A DNA stretch of 10,982 bases from CAIKZZ01 sp035524495 (GTDB taxonomy: Bacteria > Pseudomonadota > Gammaproteobacteria > Steroidobacterales > Steroidobacteraceae): contig DATKOR010000007.1 of assembly GCA_035524495.1 (NCBI GenBank), positions 1-10,982 of the forward strand, written 5' to 3'. How positions within the stretch are numbered: the stretch's first letter is position 1; the number at the start of each line of letters is the position of its first letter. Of this stretch, positions 5,328 to 10,982 are shown piece after piece. The translations under genes were made by a program, and so were the position numbers. Under the pieces are notes generated by a model. The model did not search any database. It was given only the letters and a program-made list of their open reading frames with translations, and was not told the DNA's origin.

Positions 5328-7670
5328 TCAGTCCTCGGCGCCCGGCGGCACGAGCACCTCGCGCGAGCCGTTCGGCTGCAGCGGCCCGACGAGCCCGGCC
5401 GCCTCCATGGTCTCGACGAGGCGCGCGGCGCGGTTGTAGCCGATCTTGAGGCGCCGCTGGATGCCGGATACCGACGCCTTGCGGGTCTCGGCGACGATGC
5501 GCACCGCCTCGTCGTAGAGCGCATCCTGCTCGCCGTCGGCCGCGGCGCCACCCTCGCCCTCCTCGGACGCGAGGCCCGGAACCGGCCCGCGCGGGCCCTC
5601 GAGGATCTCCTCGACGTACACCGGCGCCGCGCCGCGCAAGGCGTTGACGACGCGGTGCACCTCCTGGTCGGAGACGAACGCGCCGTGCACGCGCGTCGGG
5701 ACCGAGGTGCCGGGCTGCAGGTACAGCATGTCGCCGTGGCCGAGCAGCGACTCGGCGCCGCCCTGGTCGAGGATCGTCCGCGAATCGACCTTGGCCGAGA
5801 CCTGGAACGCGATGCGGGTCGGGATGTTGGCCTTGATGAGCCCGGTGATCACGTCGACCGAGGGCCGCTGGGTCGCGAGCACGAGGTGGATTCCCGAGGC
5901 GCGCGCCTTCTGCGCCAGCCGCGCGATCAGCTCCTCGACCTTCTTGCCGACGATCATCATGAGGTCGGCGAGCTCGTCGATGACGACGACGATGTAGGGC
6001 AAGGGCTCGCAGGGCGGCACGTTGCCGCTGGCATCGAGGAGCCCGACCTCGCCCGCCTGCAGGCGCATCGCGAGGATGGGATCGGGGATCGGCTTGCCGG
6101 CGTCGCTCGCCTCCTTGATCTTGCGGTTATAGCCGCCGATGTTGCGCACGCCGAGCTGCGCCATCAGCTGGTAGCGGCGCTCCATCTCCGCGACGCACCA
6201 GCGCAGTGCGTTCGCCGCCTGCTTCATGTCGGTGACGACCGGCGCGAGCAGGTGCGGGATGCCCTCGTAGACCGAGAGCTCGAGCATCTTCGGGTCGACC
6301 ATGATCAGGCGCACGTGCTCGGCGGTCGCCTTGTAGAGGAGCGAGAGCACCATCGCGTTGATGCCGACGCTCTTGCCGGAGCCGGTCGTGCCGGCGATCA
6401 GCAGGTGCGGCATCTTCTGCAGGTCCGCGACCACCGGGTGGCCGCCGATGTCCTTGCCGAGCGCGAGCGCGAGCGGCGATGCCACCTCGTCGTAGGCCTT
6501 CGACTTCAGGATCTCGCCGAGCGTCACGAGCTCGCGCTTCTCGTTCGGGATCTCGAGCCCGACGACGCTCTTGCCGGGGATCACCTCGACGACGCGCACG
6601 CTGATCGCCGAGAGCGCGCGCGCGATGTCCTTGGCGAGCCCGGAGATCTGGCTGACCTTGACGCCGGGCGCCGGCCGAAGCTCGAAGCGCGTGACGACCG
6701 GACCCGGGTGCACCGCGACGACCTCGACCTCGACGCCGAAGTCGCGAAGCTTGAGCTCCACGAGCCGGCTCATCGCCTCGAGCGTCTCCGGCGAGTAGCC
6801 GGCCTCGCGCGGCGGTGCGTCGTCGAGCAGCTTCAGCGGCGGCAGCTCCTTGGCCGCCGGGCGCTCGAAGAGCGGGACCTGCTTCTCCTTCTCGACGCGC
6901 TCGCTCTTCTCGATGACCGGCAGCGGCGGTTCGATCCGGGGCGGCGCCTTGTGCTCGGCCTTCTTCTTCTCCTCGCGCACCGCCTCCTGGCGCGCCGCCT
7001 TGTTCTCGCGCCCGGCGGTCGCGTCGCGCCGCGCCGCCAGCATTCCCTTGACCCAGGCGTGGCCCGCCAGGATCCCGTGGCCGAGCCGGTCCATGACCGT
7101 GAGCCACGAGACGCCGAGGAAGAGCGCCACGCCCGCGAACCAGCCGCCGAGCAGCAGCAGCGTCGCGCCGAGGAAGCTGAAGCCGCGCGCGAGGCCGTGG
7201 CCGACGAGGTCGCCGAGGATGCCACCCGCGGTGTTCGGATAGCGCGCGGCGATGAAGTGCAGCGTCGCGATCGCCGAGCTCGTCGTGAGCGTCAGCACGA
7301 AGCCCGACAGCCGCAATGCGAGGCTGGCGCGCGACGGCGACTCCCCAACGGGCGGCCGAAAGAGCAGCCAGCCGGTGACACCGAGCATCACCGGAAAGAG
7401 GAACGCCGGCGCCCCGAAGAGCATCAGCAGTACATCGGCGAACCACGCGCCGACCGGCCCGATCAGGTTCGCGACTCGACCGGGCTCGCCGGTGTTGGAG
7501 AAGCTCGGGTCCTGTGGGTCGAAACTGCCGAGCGCGAGCAGGAGCACGAGCGCGACCGCGCCGAAGACGAAGAGCGCCCCCTCACGCAGGCTGCGCGTCA
7601 CGACGGCAGCGAGGCGGGCGTTCCCGGGGCGGTTGGTTTGGGCGAGGGCGTCAGCCAAGTTGAGGTCCAA
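5328..7670 (-). CDS. ftsK: DNA translocase FtsK
   Basis: FtsK is a septum-anchored hexameric motor that pumps the chromosome terminus across the closing division site and activates XerCD at dif. At 780 residues it has the short-linker form, against 1329 in E. coli. Four membrane segments lie near residues 31-50, 77-103, 119-142 and 164-187. A charged Lys/Glu/Pro linker spans about 205-285. The alpha/beta motor domain carries Walker A GTTGSGKS (427-434), Walker B VVVIDELADL (561-570) and the LATQRPSVDVITGLIKANIP segment (598-617). The C-terminal gamma winged helix (about 715-775, SVSGIQRRLKIGYNRAARLV) is the KOPS-reading domain. The start is unclear: no in-frame ATG exists before TM1, an in-frame TAA lies six codons upstream of TTG 7670, and TTG 7658 is the alternative. 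The stop codon is 5 nt before lolA. Confidence 0.96.
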   Translation of the reverse strand: MDLNLADALAQTNRPGNARLAAVVTRSLREGALFVFGAVALVLLLALGSFDPQDPSFSNTGEPGRVANLIGPVGAWFADVLLMLFGAPAFLFPVMLGVTGWLLFRPPVGESPSRASLALRLSGFVLTLTTSSAIATLHFIAARYPNTAGGILGDLVGHGLARGFSFLGATLLLLGGWFAGVALFLGVSWLTVMDRLGHGILAGHAWVKGMLAARRDATAGRENKAARQEAVREEKKKAEHKAPPRIEPPLPVIEKSERVEKEKQVPLFERPAAKELPPLKLLDDAPPREAGYSPETLEAMSRLVELKLRDFGVEVEVVAVHPGPVVTRFELRPAPGVKVSQISGLAKDIARALSAISVRVVEVIPGKSVVGLEIPNEKRELVTLGEILKSKAYDEVASPLALALGKDIGGHPVVADLQKMPHLLIAGTTGSGKSVGINAMVLSLLYKATAEHVRLIMVDPKMLELSVYEGIPHLLAPVVTDMKQAANALRWCVAEMERRYQLMAQLGVRNIGGYNRKIKEASDAGKPIPDPILAMRLQAGEVGLLDASGNVPPCEPLPYIVVVIDELADLMMIVGKKVEELIARLAQKARASGIHLVLATQRPSVDVITGLIKANIPTRIAFQVSAKVDSRTILDQGGAESLLGHGDMLYLQPGTSVPTRVHGAFVSDQEVHRVVNALRGAAPVYVEEILEGPRGPVPGLASEEGEGGAAADGEQDALYDEAVRIVAETRKASVSGIQRRLKIGYNRAARLVETMEAAGLVGPLQPNGSREVLVPPGAED

Positions 7671-7695
7671 AGATAAAAGTTTGACTTAAGTCCAT
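7651..7695 (-). other. Candidate 14-codon leader ORF overlapping ftsK start
   Basis: On the minus strand ATG 7695 opens MDLSQTFIFGPQLG and stops at TGA 7653-7651, in a different frame from ftsK. It overlaps both candidate ftsK start codons; the second (TTG 7658) lies just two bases before the TGA, a geometry suited to termination-reinitiation. There is no Shine-Dalgarno sequence before the ATG. It could be a chance frame, or a sign that ftsK was meant to start at this ATG and a one-base indel separates them. Confidence 0.25.
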
Positions 7696-7812
7696 GATAC
7701 ATAAGAAGTCATCGACGCACCAGTCGCGACCCGTCCGCCGCCTGCGGCGGCGCGCGCTTTTCCTTACCATGGGCGCCACTCGTTCCCTGCCCGCGAAGGA
7801 CCCACAGCGACC
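7671..7812. promoter_or_regulatory. Divergent ftsK/trxB control region
   Basis: This region is shared by two divergent transcription units. Positions 7668-7710 are only about 30% GC by hand count, in otherwise very GC-rich DNA. They contain a perfect 10-bp palindrome, GACTTAAGTC (7683-7692). On the plus strand TTGACT (7681-7686) is a good -35, but no convincing -10 sits at 16-18 bp; TAAGAA at 7702-7707 (15 bp) is weak. TACCAT (7765-7770) is another -10-like hexamer closer to trxB. On the minus strand I see no confident -35/-10 pair for ftsK. In E. coli lrp occupies the trxB-ftsK interval; it is absent here. Confidence 0.5.
7735..7750. repeat. GC hairpin in trxB upstream region
   Basis: CCGCCG (7735-7740) and CGGCGG (7745-7750) form a 6-bp perfect inverted repeat with a 4-nt loop (CCTG). 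On the plus strand GCGCGC then TTTT (7757-7760) follow, so it looks somewhat like a weak terminator or leader hairpin 63 nt before trxB. The short T-run and intervening GC bases make termination uncertain. Confidence 0.35.
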
Positions 7813-8775
7813 ATGTCGACTCCCCGCCACGCACGCCTCCTGATCCTGGGCTCTGGACCCGCCGGCTACAGCGCCGCCGTCTACGCGAGCCGCGCCAACC
7901 GCAGGCCCCTGTTGATCACCGGCGTCGAGGTCGGCGGGCAGCTGATGACGACCACCGACGTCGACAACTGGCCGGGCGACGTCGAAGGCCTGAAGGGCCC
8001 GGACCTGATGGCGCGGATGCGCCACCACGCCGAGCGCTTCAACACCGACATTGTCGAGGACCACGTGAACCGCGTCGACCTTTCCCGCCGCCCGTTCCAC
8101 CTGTACGCGGACCGCGGCGAGTACACGGCCGATGCGCTCATCATCGCGACCGGCGCCTCGGCCCGCTACCTGGGCCTTCCGTCCGAGCAGGCGTTCCGGG
8201 GCAAGGGCGTCTCGGCCTGCGCGACCTGCGACGGGTTCTTCTACCGCAACCAGGACGTCGCCGTCATCGGCGGCGGCAACACCGCCGTCGAGGAGGCCCT
8301 GTACCTGACGAACATCGCGCGCCACGTCACCTTGGTGCACCGGCGCGACCGGCTGCGGGCCGAGAAGATCCTGCAGGACCACCTCTTCGACCGCGAGCGC
8401 GCCGGCAAGGCCTCGGTGATCTGGAACCACACCGTCGAGGAGGTGCTCGGCGATGACTCGGGCGTGACCGGGCTGCGGATCCGGCCGGCCGACGGCGGCG
8501 GCGCGCGCGAGCTCAAGCTCCACGGCGTCTTCATCGCGGTCGGCCACACGCCGAACACGCAGCTGTTCGAGGGCCAGCTCGACATGAGGGGCGGCTACAT
8601 CACGGTGCGCACCGGCCTCGAGGGCGATGCGACCGCCACGAGCGTCCCGGGCGTGTTCGCGGCGGGCGACGTTGCCGACCACGTCTACCGGCAGGCCGTG
8701 ACCTCGGCCGGCACCGGCTGCATGGCGGCGCTCGACGCCGACAAGTACCTCGAGCGACTCGACGCCGGCCACTAG
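7813..8775 (+). CDS. trxB: Thioredoxin-disulfide reductase
   Basis: This low-molecular-weight flavoenzyme transfers electrons from NADPH through FAD and an active-site disulfide to thioredoxin in the cytoplasm. Its 320 residues match the family. The FAD-binding GSGPAG is at 13-18. The redox pair is C136-A-T-C139, followed by DGFFYRNQ. The NADPH domain has GGGNTA at 153-158 and the 2'-phosphate-reading HRRDRLRAEK at 176-185. The distal FAD motif FAAGDVAD and RQAVTSAGTGCMAA lie near the C-terminus. ATG 7813 gives the standard N-terminus, and AAGGA at 7796-7800 is 12 nt upstream, rather far. It leads a tight unit, with the next gene starting 2 nt after its stop. Confidence 0.97.
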   Translation: MSTPRHARLLILGSGPAGYSAAVYASRANRRPLLITGVEVGGQLMTTTDVDNWPGDVEGLKGPDLMARMRHHAERFNTDIVEDHVNRVDLSRRPFHLYADRGEYTADALIIATGASARYLGLPSEQAFRGKGVSACATCDGFFYRNQDVAVIGGGNTAVEEALYLTNIARHVTLVHRRDRLRAEKILQDHLFDRERAGKASVIWNHTVEEVLGDDSGVTGLRIRPADGGGARELKLHGVFIAVGHTPNTQLFEGQLDMRGGYITVRTGLEGDATATSVPGVFAAGDVADHVYRQAVTSAGTGCMAALDADKYLERLDAGH

Positions 8776-8777
8776 CC

Positions 8778-9953
8778 ATGGACGCCGCGACGCACGAGAC
8801 GCGCTCGCATTCCGGCATCGAGTCGATCGCCGCCGCCGACTGGAACGCGCTCGACTCGGGCGGCGTGCCGTTCCTCCGCCACGAGTTCTTCGCCACGCTC
8901 GAGCGCAGCGGCGCGGTCGCCCCGGCAACCGGCTGGCAGGCGGCGCACGTGACGGTCAGGAGCGCCGGCGCGCTCGTCGGTGCGCTGCCGCTGTATGAGA
9001 AGACGCACTCGTGGGGCGAGTTCGTGTTCGACTTCAGCTGGGCCGAGGCCTACCGCCGCTACGGCGCCCGCTACTACCCGAAGCTCGTCGCCGCGACGCC
9101 CTTCACGCCGGCCACCGGGCCGCGCCTGCTGGTGCGGCCGGGCGCCGACGTCGCGCGCGTGCGGCGCGCGCTCCTCGAGGGCGCGCTCGGGCGGCTCGGC
9201 GCCTGCTCGTCGCTGCACGTGCAGTTCACGACCCGCGACGAGGGCGACTGGCTGACCGCACAGGGCCTGCTGGCCCGCGTCGACTGCCAGTTCCAGTGGC
9301 AGAACGAGGGCTACCGCGACTTCGAGGACTTTCTCGCGACCTTCACCGCCGAGAAGCGCAAGAAGGCGCACCGCGAGCGGCGGCGCATCCGCGAGGCCGG
9401 CATCGAGTTCGAGTGGCGCAGCGGCGAGCAGCTCTCGGGCGCCGAGTGGCGGGCCGTGTACGCGCTCAAGGCCGCGACCTTCCACCGCCACGGGCACGAG
9501 CCGTACGTGCCGCTCGCGTGCTTCACGGAGCTCTCGCGCAGCGCCGCCTGCCGGCCGCTCGTGCTGCTCGCGACGAAGGACCGTGCGCTCGTCGCGTGCG
9601 CGATCTTCTTTCGCGGCGCCGACACGCTCTACGGCCGATACTGGGGCGCCGACGGCGAGCACCACAGCCTGCATTTCGAGGCCTGCTACTACCAGGGCAT
9701 CGAGTACTGCATCCGCGAGGGCCTCAGGCGCTTCGAGCCCGGCACCCAGGGCGAGCACAAGATCGCCCGCGGCTTTCGCCCGACGCTGACCTACTCGGCG
9801 CACGCGATCGGCGATCCGCGCTTTCGCGCGGCGATCGAGCGCTACCTCGGCGAGGAGCGCGCCGCGATCGAGGCCTACGCCGCCGAGACGGCGCGCCACG
9901 TGCCTTTCAAGGCCGAGTGCCCGCCGATCGAGCTGCCGCCGGAGACCCCGTGA
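8778..9953 (+). CDS. FemAB-like / GNAT-type protein (COG3146, formerly DUF482)
   Basis: This 391-residue soluble protein looks like the family often annotated as peptidoglycan-biosynthesis or GNAT-family N-acetyltransferase. Its hallmark is the segment FEDFLATFTAEKRKKAHRER (182-201), a basic stretch seen in this family after an F-x-x-FL start. Also typical are PFLRHEFFATLE (31-42) near the N-terminus, LPLYEKTHSWGEFVFDFSWA (70-89), GRYWG (286-290) and FEPGTQGEHKIARGFRPTLT (319-338). FemAB proteins use aminoacyl-tRNA to build peptide bridges, but the substrate of this Gram-negative family is not established to my knowledge. There is no signal peptide. It starts 2 nt after trxB and its TGA overlaps the aat GTG by 4 bp (GTGA), so it is probably co-translated with aat. 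The family call is by remembered motifs; the biochemical role is unknown. Confidence 0.85.
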   Translation: MDAATHETRSHSGIESIAAADWNALDSGGVPFLRHEFFATLERSGAVAPATGWQAAHVTVRSAGALVGALPLYEKTHSWGEFVFDFSWAEAYRRYGARYYPKLVAATPFTPATGPRLLVRPGADVARVRRALLEGALGRLGACSSLHVQFTTRDEGDWLTAQGLLARVDCQFQWQNEGYRDFEDFLATFTAEKRKKAHRERRRIREAGIEFEWRSGEQLSGAEWRAVYALKAATFHRHGHEPYVPLACFTELSRSAACRPLVLLATKDRALVACAIFFRGADTLYGRYWGADGEHHSLHFEACYYQGIEYCIREGLRRFEPGTQGEHKIARGFRPTLTYSAHAIGDPRFRAAIERYLGEERAAIEAYAAETARHVPFKAECPPIELPPETP

Positions 9954-10633
9954 CCGGGCCACCACCGCTGCTGTGGCTCTCGCCCGGCGACGATCCTTCG
10001 CGCCTGCCCGATCCCGCGGGCGCACTCGCGGAGCCCAACGGGCTGCTGGCCGCCGGCGGGGCACTGACCCCCGAATGGCTGCTGGCCGCGTACCGGCGCG
10101 GCATCTTCCCGTGGTTCGGGCCCGGCCAGCCGATCCTGTGGTGGTCGCCCGACCCGCGCGCGGTCATCGAACCTGAGCGCTTCAAGCGCTCGAAGAGCCT
10201 CGGCCAGTCGATCCGCAACCGCGGCTACGAGACCGCGATCGACCGGGACTTCGCCGCCGTGCTCGCCGGCTGCGCGGCGCCGCGCGCCGGTGAGTCGGGC
10301 ACCTGGATCACGCCGTCGATGCGCCGCGCGTACCAGGAGCTGCACCGCCTGGGTCGCGCGCACTCGTTCGAGACCTGGCTGGACGGCGCGCTCGTCGGCG
10401 GGCTCTACGGCGTGCGGCTTGGCGGCGTGTTCTTCGGTGAATCGATGTTCAGCCGCGCGCGCGACGCCTCGAAGGTCGCGCTCGCGCGACTCGTCGACTG
10501 GGCGCGGGCCGAAGCGGTCGAGCTCATCGACTGCCAGCTGCCGACCCCGCACCTCGCGAGTCTCGGGGCCGAGAACGTGCCGCGCGACCGGTTTCTCGCG
10601 CGGCTGGCGCCGCTCGTCGCCCGCGCGCGCTGA
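9950..10633 (+). CDS. aat: Leucyl/phenylalanyl-tRNA-protein transferase
   Basis: Aat moves Leu or Phe from aminoacyl-tRNA onto proteins with N-terminal Arg or Lys, making N-degrons that ClpS delivers to ClpAP. At 227 residues it is near E. coli Aat (234). Conserved segments are GLLAAGGALTPEWLLAAYRR (31-50) and GIFPWFGPGQPILWWSPDPR (51-70), TWITPSM (118-124), AHSFETW (137-143), GGLYGVRLGGVFFGESMFS (150-168) and DCQLPTPHLASLGA (194-207). GTG 9950 is the start because the homologous N-terminus begins just there, and GGAG (9941-9944) lies 5 nt upstream inside the preceding gene. The overlap with that gene is GTGA. No arginyl-transferase-like gene (ate/bpt), common here in Pseudomonas, lies between aat and infA. 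Confidence 0.97.
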   Translation: MTGPPPLLWLSPGDDPSRLPDPAGALAEPNGLLAAGGALTPEWLLAAYRRGIFPWFGPGQPILWWSPDPRAVIEPERFKRSKSLGQSIRNRGYETAIDRDFAAVLAGCAAPRAGESGTWITPSMRRAYQELHRLGRAHSFETWLDGALVGGLYGVRLGGVFFGESMFSRARDASKVALARLVDWARAEAVELIDCQLPTPHLASLGAENVPRDRFLARLAPLVARAR

Positions 10634-10668
10634 CGGTGCGCGCCGTCGCGCCGGCGCTACAGCGTTAA

Positions 10669-10697
10669 TTGCTACCTCGGCGCCGTTTGGGCACAAT
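10669..10697 (+). promoter_or_regulatory. Promoter of infA
   Basis: TTGCTA (10669-10674) and CACAAT (10692-10697) each match consensus in four of six positions at the ideal 17-bp spacing, so transcription would start near 10704, about 23 nt before infA. The spacing and position make this the best sigma70-type promoter in the window. The infA leader is short and has only CCGGA (10715-10719) as a weak ribosome binding site. Confidence 0.6.
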
Positions 10698-10707
10698 GCG
10701 GCGCCGT
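10678..10707. repeat. Two 9-bp direct repeats flanking infA -10 element
   Basis: CGGCGCCGT occurs at 10678-10686 and again at 10699-10707, exactly 21 bp apart. The first copy is in the promoter spacer and the second just after the -10 box. Each contains the self-complementary CGGCGCCG, so the copies can also pair with one another as an inverted repeat. Two helical turns of spacing is suggestive of a dimeric binding site, though GC-rich repeats can arise by chance. Confidence 0.5.
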
Positions 10708-10726
10708 GTAGTCAGCCGGACCCAGA

Positions 10727-10945
10727 ATGCCGAAAGAGGAAGCGATTCAGATGGAGGGTGAGGTCGTCGAGACCCTGCCCAACACCACCTTTCGGGTGAA
10801 GCTCAAGAACGGCCACGTGGTCACGGCGCACATCTCGGGCAAGATGCGCAAAAACTACATCCGGATCCTGACCGGAGACGTCGTGACGGTCGAGATGACG
10901 CCCTACGACCTGACCAAGGGCCGCATCGTCTACCGCGGCCGCTGA
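10727..10945 (+). CDS. infA: Translation initiation factor IF-1
   Basis: IF-1 is a 72-residue S1/OB-fold protein that binds the 30S A-site and helps IF-2 and IF-3 place the initiator tRNA. It is full length and nearly identical to E. coli IF-1 through ETLPNTTFRVKLKNGHVVTA (15-34) and HISGKMRKNYIRILTGDVV (35-53), ending TPYDLTKGRIVYRGR. The basic RNA-binding residues in GKMRKNYIR are intact. The N-terminus, MPKEEAIQMEGEVVE, aligns without gap. It has its own promoter and lies 93 nt after aat. The convergent gene on its right ends 7 nt beyond its stop; in E. coli the tRNA-Ser gene serW sits in that gap, and here nothing does. Confidence 0.98.
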   Translation: MPKEEAIQMEGEVVETLPNTTFRVKLKNGHVVTAHISGKMRKNYIRILTGDVVTVEMTPYDLTKGRIVYRGR

Positions 10946-10952
10946 GCGCGGC

Positions 10953-10982
10953 TCACTTCAGCAGCAGCGGCTCCTCGGCGCC
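10953..10982 (-). CDS. C-terminal end of a convergent gene, probably clpA
   Basis: Reading leftwards from the window edge, codons give GAEEPLLLK then TGA at 10955-10953. Nine residues are too few for identification. Gene order (clpA convergent with infA in E. coli and Pseudomonas) makes the ClpA unfoldase the likely owner, which would fit the Aat N-degron pathway next door. Identity rests on synteny alone. Confidence 0.4.
   Translation of the reverse strand, partial: GAEEPLLLK

Noticed and set aside
5253..7676. 807-codon plus-strand frame covering all of ftsK and part of lolA
   Set aside because: Antisense frame in high-GC DNA, with composition dominated by Arg, Asp, Glu, His, Leu and Val and no domain. 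FtsK on the other strand has every expected motif.
7651..10064. Minus-strand frames of 425 and 430 codons opposite trxB and the FemAB-like/aat genes
   Set aside because: Same antisense artefact; TrxB, the FemAB-like protein and Aat on the plus strand are supported by motifs throughout.
1..10982. CRISPR array, insertion sequence or transposase
   Set aside because: No regularly spaced repeats, terminal inverted repeats or transposase-like frames were seen on either strand.

Overview
The window is very GC-rich chromosomal DNA from a gammaproteobacterium. The order clpA(?)-infA-aat-...-trxB / ftsK-lolA-...-rarA-serS, followed by yccA with a tRNA-Ser(UGA) beside it, is the classic gammaproteobacterial arrangement. 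FtsK, LolA, RarA, IF-1, YccA and Aat all read as close relatives of the Escherichia/Pseudomonas proteins. High GC and frequent GTG/TTG starts would fit a Xanthomonadales/Steroidobacterales/Nevskiales-like lineage, but the sequence alone does not settle the order or genus.

Layout, left to right. (1) Positions 1-571, minus strand: the N-terminal 190 codons of an unrecognised protein that runs off the left edge. Its codon use is a little less GC-biased than that of the core genes. It lies just beyond the 3' end of the tRNA, a typical island-integration side, although no integrase or att repeat is visible. (2) 706-795 minus: a complete tRNA-Ser(UGA) with encoded CCA. (3) 796-926: a divergent promoter region. 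(4) yccA on the plus strand, ending in a strong intrinsic terminator at 1639-1670. (5) A compact five-gene minus-strand unit transcribed ftsK-lolA-vanZ-like-rarA-serS, with gaps of 5, 1, 20 and 20 nt. All five reading frames start with GTG or TTG. (6) 7671-7812: a divergent control region with an AT-rich island and a perfect GACTTAAGTC palindrome. (7) Plus strand: trxB, a FemAB-like/GNAT-type protein, and aat, spaced by 2 nt and then overlapped by 4 nt (GTGA). (8) infA with its own promoter. (9) The last codons of a convergent minus-strand gene, by synteny probably clpA.

Functional themes. The minus-strand unit joins chromosome segregation (FtsK), lipoprotein transport (LolA), replication-fork maintenance (RarA) and seryl-tRNA charging (SerS), with a small VanZ-like membrane protein inserted between lolA and rarA. 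The plus-strand unit joins thiol redox (TrxB), a FemAB-like acyl/aminoacyl-transferase-type protein and the N-degron tagging enzyme Aat. Translation initiation factor IF-1 follows, beside the probable ClpA unfoldase that handles Aat-tagged substrates.

Most of the window is ordinary core genome, and I do not see a convincing new multi-gene system. The points most worth a second look are the possible island edge at the tRNA, the VanZ-like insertion, the unusual ftsK start with an overlapping 14-codon mini-ORF, the direct repeats around the infA -10 element, and the tight FemAB-like/aat coupling.
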